Shown here: positions 15,998-21,260 of the stretch, one piece after another
Layout of the letters: each line of letters opens with the position of its first letter
Position numbering within the stretch: the stretch's first letter is position 1
Source: Candidatus Sabulitectum sp.
Lineage (GTDB): Bacteria; Fermentibacterota; Fermentibacteria; Fermentibacterales; Fermentibacteraceae
DNA: 21,260 nucleotides
NCBI GenBank assembly: GCA_023145935.1
Contig: JAGLDB010000012.1
Location: 1 to 21,260, forward strand
Direction of reading: 5' to 3'
Translations under genes and position numbers: made by a program
Notes under the pieces: model-generated
The model's input: the letters and a program-made list of their open reading frames with translations, nothing else
Told to the model about the DNA's origin: nothing
Databases searched by the model: none

Positions 15998-16621
15998 CTA
16001 GTCCATATCGGAGAGATCTACACTCCAGTAGAAACCATCCTCATCAACCCATACTTCCCATATTGTGTATACATCATCATCTTCATCCACGCATTTGAAA
16101 TCGTAATAATCTCCTGCGGGAACATAAAAAGTCAGACTCTCACCTGGATCAAGAAGGTCTGAACCAAGACGGTCATCGCCCCATGGAGAATCACTTGGAT
16201 CACCGTATACATACCATATAGTCCAGCTGCCAAGATCGTTCTCTATTGTGATCGGTGCCATTCCTCCATCGGAAGGTACAACAGAAGCATTGCTTCCCCA
16301 GTTCTGTTCACCAAGGTCACTGAGACTTACATAAAGATCAACTGTTCCGCTCACATCAACATTCCAGAATATGTACTCGTCGCCATCTTCATCTTCGATC
16401 TTTATATCATACGTACCGTTGTTAAGACGAAATGACCTGGTGTTTCCGGGGCTGATAGTCTCGCTTGAGCCCAACTGGTCGTCACCCCATGAATCTGCAG
16501 ATGAAAGCGATATATTCACGTAGTAGAATTCATAGCTCCCAGTATCATTCGTAATCTCAAGTCGGCCGGCAAAAGAAGCCGCGGCGCAGACCAGCATAAG
16601 GATAAACAAAATTCTTCTCAA
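15998..16621 (-). CDS. Small secreted protein with two acidic WGDD-type repeats
   Basis: A 207-residue exported protein I cannot name. Residues 1-18 are a signal peptide (two Arg, a hydrophobic core, cleavage likely after SFA). The mature part has two copies of one domain, about 21-101 and 124-205. Each copy carries a beta strand ending in ND-x-GS, the core SWGDDQLGS or PWGDDRLGS, a PG turn, a strand ending G-x-YD, an acidic DEDGDEY or DEDDDVY, and W-x-V. Each ends in a similar SLSDL or VDLSDM strand. The acid-rich loops could bind calcium. It starts with TTG at 16621, preceded by a very good GGGAGG 6 nt upstream; an upstream ATG is out of frame. It has its own promoter and shares a terminator with nth. 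Confidence 0.82.
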   Translation of the reverse strand: MRRILFILMLVCAAASFAGRLEITNDTGSYEFYYVNISLSSADSWGDDQLGSSETISPGNTRSFRLNNGTYDIKIEDEDGDEYIFWNVDVSGTVDLYVSLSDLGEQNWGSNASVVPSDGGMAPITIENDLGSWTIWYVYGDPSDSPWGDDRLGSDLLDPGESLTFYVPAGDYYDFKCVDEDDDVYTIWEVWVDEDGFYWSVDLSDMD

Positions 16622-16691
16622 AACATTCCTCCCGGTTTCTCAGCATATTCTGCTGATCCTGGATCGAATAAAACACCCGACCACCTCCCAG

Positions 16692-16720
16692 ATAATTCTT
16701 CAACAGCACTCCGATGTCAA
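16692..16720 (-). promoter_or_regulatory. Likely promoter of the secreted repeat protein
   Basis: On the minus strand a perfect TTGACA (16715-16720) and a four-of-six AATTAT (16692-16697) are 17 bp apart, giving a leader of about 65 nt to the TTG start at 16621. In the opposite direction I could not find a convincing promoter for the DUF362 operon, although an AT-rich TATATTAT run lies at 16769-16776. Confidence 0.5.
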
Positions 16721-16807
16721 TCCCCTGGGCATACTATCTACCTGGAACAACAACCCTCTATTCCATATTATATTATCCGTGACTGACTGTAATGAAAGAG
16801 GCAAACG

Positions 16808-17827
16808 ATGAAAGTGCTTTATACTTCAACCGATACAGGCGTTGATAAAGCTGTAGGAAGACTCTTGAACAGCTTTAACTGGCGTAGTCTTCTTCCTGAA
16901 GGAAAAGATGTTCTTGTAAAGGTGAATCTTACATGGGACTATCTGCGACCTGGAGTTAATACCTCCCCATGGGTTGTTGAGGCTCTATGCAGGCGTTTGA
17001 AAGAACACACCGGACAGATCTATCTCGGCGAATCAAGTCAGGTGCTGGTAAATGCATCAAAAGCTCTTCGGATTCAGCGGATGGATGCAGTTGTAAAACG
17101 ACAGGGATTGATATGGCACAACTTCAGTGATAATCCATGGAAAGAAGTCACTGTGGACGGACTTACATTCGGCATTCCCGAGATCTGCTCCAGGATGCCT
17201 GTGATCTCTGTGCCGGTGGTCAAAACCCACTACCGTTCAGTTATCTCCGTTGCAATGAAACATCTTTACGGTTGTCTTAATGACGGAAGACACAACTACC
17301 ATTACAGGCTTTCCGATTACACTGTAGCTGTCAACAAGGCAATACCGGTGAAATTCATACTTGCAGACGGCACTGTAAGCCTGGAGGGCTCAGGGCCAAA
17401 ACCCGGGATTCCGAAAAAGACGGATTTCATAGCTCTTTCCACAGACCCCGTGGCGATGGACTATTCCATATCAGAGGTTATGGGTATTGATCCCGTAACA
17501 GTTGAGAGTATCCAGAAAGGAAACGGTGAGGCGGGTTCCTGTAACGAAGTGGAAAATGTATGCATTCCCCCTCTTGAAAAGGTTCCCTCTTTCAAATTCA
17601 AACCCGCAGAACCCAATTTTGTTGCAAAGATGGAGAAAATAATCAGAGGAAAAAGAAAAGAGCATGGACCACCGAAAGATGGCCCCTTCATTGGTGTGAT
17701 GAAAGCCGGTGCAAAACACTGGTACAATCTATCTTACTCCATATTCGGTCAGAAGAGAGAAGCTGAAGAATGGAAGAAGAGCCTTCCCTACGGCCCTCAG
17801 TGGCTTGGTGAACCGGAGGAAAAATGA
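16808..17827 (+). CDS. DUF362 domain-containing protein
   Basis: A 339-residue soluble protein of the DUF362 family, whose biochemical role is not established. Members are often found with iron-sulfur or redox proteins. Family features are VLVKVNLTWDYLRPGVNTSP near 35-54, the core SVPVVKTHYRSVISVAMKHL near 134-153 followed by YGCLND, the LADGTVSLEGSGP segment, and the later DPVAMDYSISEVMGI. The C-terminus is basic and rich in Lys/Gly/Pro. It has no ferredoxin motif of its own. The ATG at 16808 has AGAGG 6 nt upstream. The stop overlaps the radical SAM gene start (ATGA), making this the first gene of a four-gene operon and suggesting a linked function. Confidence 0.85.
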   Translation: MKVLYTSTDTGVDKAVGRLLNSFNWRSLLPEGKDVLVKVNLTWDYLRPGVNTSPWVVEALCRRLKEHTGQIYLGESSQVLVNASKALRIQRMDAVVKRQGLIWHNFSDNPWKEVTVDGLTFGIPEICSRMPVISVPVVKTHYRSVISVAMKHLYGCLNDGRHNYHYRLSDYTVAVNKAIPVKFILADGTVSLEGSGPKPGIPKKTDFIALSTDPVAMDYSISEVMGIDPVTVESIQKGNGEAGSCNEVENVCIPPLEKVPSFKFKPAEPNFVAKMEKIIRGKRKEHGPPKDGPFIGVMKAGAKHWYNLSYSIFGQKREAEEWKKSLPYGPQWLGEPEEK

Positions 17828-18876
17828 ATTTTGCCGGACAGGTGAAAATGGGCATAGGTGCCCTTAAATGCAAATTTGGTGCAAAGATACCACTGAATGT
17901 AATGGTTTCTGTCACTGATCACTGCCCCAGCAGATGTTCATACTGCCAGATCCCGTTACGGTGCAGGCCGGACATTTCAACAGATCAGTGGAAAGATATT
18001 TTCAGACAGATGGCTGACGCAGGTACAATGCGTATCGGTGTTTGGGGTGGCGAACCTCTTGCAAGAGCCGATATTGTTGAACTTTGCGCATATGCAAGAA
18101 AACTTGGAATGTATGTAAGCCTTGATTCCAACGGCTACCTGATACCATCAAGACCGGAAATACTTGACAATATTGATCATCTGGTCCTTTCTTATGACGG
18201 CCCGGAAAAAGCCCACGACAAGAACCGTGAGGAAGGAAGCTGGAAAAAAGTAATGGCAGCCTTTGAAGCTGCTTCCGGTAAAGTAAGGCTCTGGTCCATA
18301 AGCGTTCTGACGAAAAACAACATTCACTATCTGGATCACATAATGGCCACCGCGGAGAAATACGGCTTCATGACTACATTCCAGGTCCTTCATCACAACG
18401 ATACTCTCGGTGGAAATACTTCTGACATGATGCCCACCAGAGAAGAATACTCAAAAGCATTCAAAAAACTCATTGAGATGAAGAAAGCCGGAGCTCCCAT
18501 CCTTCTCAGCAACAGCTATCTGAATGCTGCTTCCAGGTGGAAGGACTATTCCCGGACAAGGATTCCTGATCGTTTTTACGGTCCGTCCTGCAAAGCAGGC
18601 AGAGCTTACTGCAACATAGATGTTGATGGAACTGTTTACCCATGCTCTCTTCTGATCGGGGAATACGAAGGTGCAATGAACGCCCTTGAAGATGGCTTTC
18701 AAAAGGCATTTTTGAATCTCAGCAAAAGAGATCTCCCCTGTAATGCCTGTACTGCATCCTGCTATCCAGAGTACAATTATCTTTATTCGTTAAACATTCC
18801 TGTGGCTCTCGACTGGGCTAAAGGAGTAAAAAGAACCGACAAACTTCTTCTCAAAATGAAGAGAACTGGAGAGTAA
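17824..18876 (+). CDS. Radical SAM protein with SPASM/twitch-like auxiliary cluster region
   Basis: A 350-residue radical SAM enzyme. Cys34-x3-Cys38-x2-Cys41 (CPSRCSYC) binds the SAM-cleaving 4Fe-4S cluster, and WGGEPL at 74-79 is the GGEP SAM-binding motif. The C-terminal region has further cysteines, C256, C263, G269-x4-C274, C306-x2-C309-x3-C313. These resemble a SPASM or twitch domain holding at least one extra cluster. Such proteins usually modify peptides or act in cofactor synthesis; HpnH- and PqqE-like relatives come to mind, but I cannot fix the subfamily. There is a strong ribosome site, GGAGG, 4 nt before the ATG. No short precursor-peptide gene is visible beside it. Only one base separates its stop from the next start. 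Confidence 0.88.
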   Translation: MNFAGQVKMGIGALKCKFGAKIPLNVMVSVTDHCPSRCSYCQIPLRCRPDISTDQWKDIFRQMADAGTMRIGVWGGEPLARADIVELCAYARKLGMYVSLDSNGYLIPSRPEILDNIDHLVLSYDGPEKAHDKNREEGSWKKVMAAFEAASGKVRLWSISVLTKNNIHYLDHIMATAEKYGFMTTFQVLHHNDTLGGNTSDMMPTREEYSKAFKKLIEMKKAGAPILLSNSYLNAASRWKDYSRTRIPDRFYGPSCKAGRAYCNIDVDGTVYPCSLLIGEYEGAMNALEDGFQKAFLNLSKRDLPCNACTASCYPEYNYLYSLNIPVALDWAKGVKRTDKLLLKMKRTGE

Positions 18877-18877
18877 C

Positions 18878-20341
18878 ATGCCGGCTCTGCCCGAGTACAA
18901 AACAAGAGTTCTGCTGGAAAACCACGGTGTACCGCTGGTTCCTGCAGTTTTCCATGATGCTATGCCGGAAATTCTTCCTGAACCTGTGGTTTTCCTTAAA
19001 GCCCAGATCCCCGGTGCCACCAGCCGGGCAGGAAGAGGCCTTGTAAGACGGGCCTCAACCGCTGAAGAAATATCAAAGGGCCTGACAGAGCTGCTTGCAG
19101 AGGAAAATTGTCAGGGTGTTCTTGCTGCTGAGGCTGTAGATATTAAAAAGGAATACTACGCGGCATGCCTTCTTGATTTCGGTGACGGAAAAAATCTGCC
19201 TGGTGGAGTGATCCTCTTCAGCCCAAGCGGCGGAACAGGAATTGAGGGCAGAACCGATTCATTGTTAAAAATACGGTTCAGCCTTCTGAATCCACCATCT
19301 GCCAGCTACATAGAGAAAGAGCTGGAAGGTATTCCGAATTCGTCTGAACTGGCGGATCTTCTGCAGAAAATGACAAGTACCTTCATCGGGTACAAACTCA
19401 CAGTTCTTGAGATCAATCCCATTGCAGTCCTTGAAGACGGCTCGCACACTGCTGTGGACTGTCGTGCCGAATTTGAAAAACACGCCGTTTCCAGGAATAA
19501 TACAGATCTCTTCAAAGTTCCCGAAAACGCTGTGGATGACATCACTCCTCTGGAAAAAGTTGTTGAGGCCATTAATGCCGCTGACCCGGCTGGAACCGGT
19601 TTTTTCAGAGCATCAAGAGAAAAAGCTCCGGAAGGAACAATTGCAGTAGCAACAAATCTCTGCGGAGGCGGCGGTAAAATGCTCTGGGAAATGACTACCG
19701 GTGGAAGAGATGACATTTTTTCACTGAACGAGAGTGACACCTCCGGCGGCCTGAGCGGATTCAAGAGCTATCGGATCCTAAGGGTAATCATGAGTCAACC
19801 ACAGGCACAGGTGCTGATCCTTACTGGAAGCGGAATGGCATTCCAGAACCAGTACCATCTTGCTTCTGCAGTGTGGAAAGCTCTCAGGGAATCTGCAACA
19901 CCTCTTCCCTGCCTGCTCCGTTTCGGAGGCACCGATCAGGAAAAGGCAATGGAATTGATGGATACAGTCGAAGGGACTCTTTCTGTAAAAATAAAAACCT
20001 TCAGGCCGGAGATCTTTCCCAATGCCATGGTTGAACACCTCAGCGACATTGCAACTGACCACAGGATCGAACAGGAATTTTCGCCGGAAGCGGGAGAAGT
20101 TGCCTTTGAGGTAGAAACACCACCTGCAAGATTTGTCTATCATCCGGAAAAGAATCCTGACAATGTTGAACCCCTCTGCATAAAGGAGTGTCCCACTGGC
20201 TTTCTTCAGTGGAGCAATAACAGAATCACTCCAAACCCTGAAGCAAAGTGTATCGGATGCCTTGTCTGCGAGACTGTTTCTCTTCTGGAAGGCAATGGTG
20301 AACTAACCATCCAGCTTGATATTCCAGGGGAGGTACTCTAA
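18878..20341 (+). CDS. Acyl-CoA synthetase beta subunit (SucC-like) fused to FixX-like ferredoxin domain
   Basis: A 487-residue protein. Residues about 5-200 are an ATP-grasp domain of the succinyl-CoA synthetase beta type: VFLKAQIPGATSRAGRGLV at 38-56, and VLEINPIAV at 176-184. Residues about 225-395 are the CoA-ligase fold (NLCGGGGKML at 260-269, DTSGGLS at 287-293, LRFGGTD at 347-353). The last 70 residues are extra: ECPTGF at 437-442, then Cys458-x2-Cys461-x2-Cys464 in CIGCLVCE. The order of CP followed about 20 residues later by CxxCxxC matches the FixX ferredoxin family and gives four cluster ligands (Cys438, 458, 461, 464); Cys434 is additional. Ordinary SucC lacks this. The stop shares an A with the alpha-subunit ATG (TAATG). 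The substrate is unknown; succinate is only one option. Confidence 0.88.
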   Translation: MPALPEYKTRVLLENHGVPLVPAVFHDAMPEILPEPVVFLKAQIPGATSRAGRGLVRRASTAEEISKGLTELLAEENCQGVLAAEAVDIKKEYYAACLLDFGDGKNLPGGVILFSPSGGTGIEGRTDSLLKIRFSLLNPPSASYIEKELEGIPNSSELADLLQKMTSTFIGYKLTVLEINPIAVLEDGSHTAVDCRAEFEKHAVSRNNTDLFKVPENAVDDITPLEKVVEAINAADPAGTGFFRASREKAPEGTIAVATNLCGGGGKMLWEMTTGGRDDIFSLNESDTSGGLSGFKSYRILRVIMSQPQAQVLILTGSGMAFQNQYHLASAVWKALRESATPLPCLLRFGGTDQEKAMELMDTVEGTLSVKIKTFRPEIFPNAMVEHLSDIATDHRIEQEFSPEAGEVAFEVETPPARFVYHPEKNPDNVEPLCIKECPTGFLQWSNNRITPNPEAKCIGCLVCETVSLLEGNGELTIQLDIPGEVL

Positions 20342-21260
20342 TGGCCGGAATACTCAAATATCTCTGTGATATCGATACCCCGAAAGTTCTGGTATTCGGC
20401 ATAACCGGACGCCAGGGCAAGAGCAGATCAAGACTGATGAAGGGGTTTGGGACGGAAATAATTGCAGGTACAACGCCTGGCAAGGGCGGTCAGGCAGTGG
20501 ATGGTGTACCTGTGTACAACACAGCGTCAGATGCAGTATCAGCACACCCGGAGATAAACAGTGCTGTTTTCTTCGTGCCTGCAGGTGCCATAGCAAAAGC
20601 CGCTTTTGATGCAATGGACGCCGGAATAAAATTCCTGGTTCTCACTGCAGACGGGGTTGCCACCCAGGATTCTATTAAGATCAAGGAAAAAGCACACGAG
20701 ACCGGAGCGAAATGCCTTGGCCCAAATACTGTTGGAATGCTTGATACCCAGGGATACCTATTTGGTTTGATAGGCGGCAAAGCTTCATGGGCCAAAAAGA
20801 ACTACCTTCCAGGCAAAGTTGGCGTTATCAGCCGATCCGGGGGGCTCAGCCAACTGCTTGCGGCATTTCACTGCCGCCCCGATCTGCCAGGCCCGAGGCC
20901 AGACGGTTCTTTCGGCCCTCTGTGGGGAGAAGACTTCCCTGGCCTGTCAGCGGTTCTCTGCGTGGGAGGCGACCCCGTCCCGGGAATAACCCTTCTAGAC
21001 GCTGCAAGGGCCTTTGAAGCCGATCCCAGGACAAAGGCAATGGCGATCTATGCTGAAACAGGAACTACCCAGGAGAACGATCTTGCAGCTGCAATAGAGA
21101 ACGGTGAGATAAAGAAGCCGGTTGTTGTATTCCTGGGTGGGAAATACACTGAAGCAGGAGTGGCTCAGAGCCATGCAGGTGCCATGATCAGGAACGAAAG
21201 CGAAACCTATGCAGCCAAAAAGAAGGCTCTGGAGAATGCAGGAGTAAAAGTAGTAGACCG
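20341..21260 (+). CDS. Acyl-CoA synthetase alpha subunit (SucD-like), 3' end outside window
   Basis: The first 306 codons of a succinyl-CoA-synthetase-type alpha subunit, open to the right edge. The N-terminal Rossmann CoA-binding domain shows VFGITGRQGKSRSRLM, the IIAGTTPGKGG segment (residues 41-51), GPNTVGM and VGVISRSGG. The ligase domain has CVGGDPVPG (207-215) and the phosphohistidine loop SHAGAMI with His278. Between SRSGG and GGDP there are about 18 more residues than in E. coli-type SucD. The extra part, about 177-200, is Pro/Gly-rich and encoded by unusually GC-rich DNA. GGAGG lies 7 nt before the ATG, which overlaps the beta stop. It should form the alpha-beta enzyme with the preceding gene and couple CoA-thioester formation or cleavage to ATP or GTP. 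Confidence 0.9.
   Translation, partial: MAGILKYLCDIDTPKVLVFGITGRQGKSRSRLMKGFGTEIIAGTTPGKGGQAVDGVPVYNTASDAVSAHPEINSAVFFVPAGAIAKAAFDAMDAGIKFLVLTADGVATQDSIKIKEKAHETGAKCLGPNTVGMLDTQGYLFGLIGGKASWAKKNYLPGKVGVISRSGGLSQLLAAFHCRPDLPGPRPDGSFGPLWGEDFPGLSAVLCVGGDPVPGITLLDAARAFEADPRTKAMAIYAETGTTQENDLAAAIENGEIKKPVVVFLGGKYTEAGVAQSHAGAMIRNESETYAAKKKALENAGVKVVD

Noticed and set aside
20869..20940. Two compensating frameshifts as an explanation for the odd stretch in the alpha subunit
   Set aside because: Translating the other two forward frames across this stretch does not restore the usual SucD sequence, and the frame is open on both sides. An in-frame insertion fits better.

Overview
The window looks like a contig from a Gram-negative, probably anaerobic bacterium with moderate GC (high 40s percent by eye) and very compact operons. 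Most neighbouring genes overlap by 1-4 bp or abut, and TTG and GTG starts are common. Anaerobic habit is inferred from a radical SAM protein, a DUF362 protein and an acyl-CoA synthetase (nucleoside-diphosphate-forming type) with a ferredoxin-like tail. A Gram-negative envelope is inferred from an AmiC-type amidase. The mixture fits an uncultured candidate phylum (FCB or Fermentibacteria-like would be my guess), but nothing in the sequence fixes the taxon.

Layout. (1) 1-707, plus strand: the 3' end of an EF-G gene, overlapped by a FluC/CrcB fluoride channel gene. (2) 730-8944, minus strand: a three-gene operon of large cytoplasmic sensor kinases: 5xPAS-HisKA-HATPase-REC, then 6xPAS-GAF-HisKA_2-HATPase, then REC-HisKA-HATPase-REC. 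A good sigma-70-like promoter lies at 9051-9080. No DNA-binding output regulator and no HPt domain is present in the window. (3) 9129-14286, minus strand: an eight-gene housekeeping operon: smpB, N-acetylmuramoyl-L-alanine amidase, a membrane-anchored GerMN-like protein, rph, rdgB, a TehB-like methyltransferase, a RimJ/RimL-type acetyltransferase, and an Smr-domain protein with a winged-helix-like tail. (4) 14324-14488: a tRNA-Leu(CAG) unit with its own promoter and terminator, divergent from smpB. (5) 14701-15944: an RmlC-type epimerase gene (minus) divergent from nth, endonuclease III (plus), with a bidirectional terminator after nth. (6) 15998-16621, minus: a small secreted protein made of two copies of an acidic domain with a WGDD-x-LG core. 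(7) 16808-21260, plus: a tightly coupled operon of a DUF362 protein, a radical SAM/SPASM-like protein, a succinyl-CoA-synthetase-type beta subunit carrying a C-terminal FixX-like ferredoxin domain, and the matching alpha subunit, which runs off the window.

The most unusual part is region 7. An acyl-CoA synthetase whose beta subunit ends in an iron-sulfur domain, co-transcribed with a radical SAM enzyme and a DUF362 protein, suggests a redox-linked CoA-thioester pathway that I cannot assign to a known one. The alpha subunit also has an atypical GC-rich, proline/glycine-rich insertion between its SRSGG and GGDP motifs. The second point of interest is the three-kinase operon, which can sense many inputs but has only receiver-type outputs locally. 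The rest is well-recognised core machinery (trans-translation, RNA processing, nucleotide-pool sanitation, cell-wall cleavage, DNA repair).
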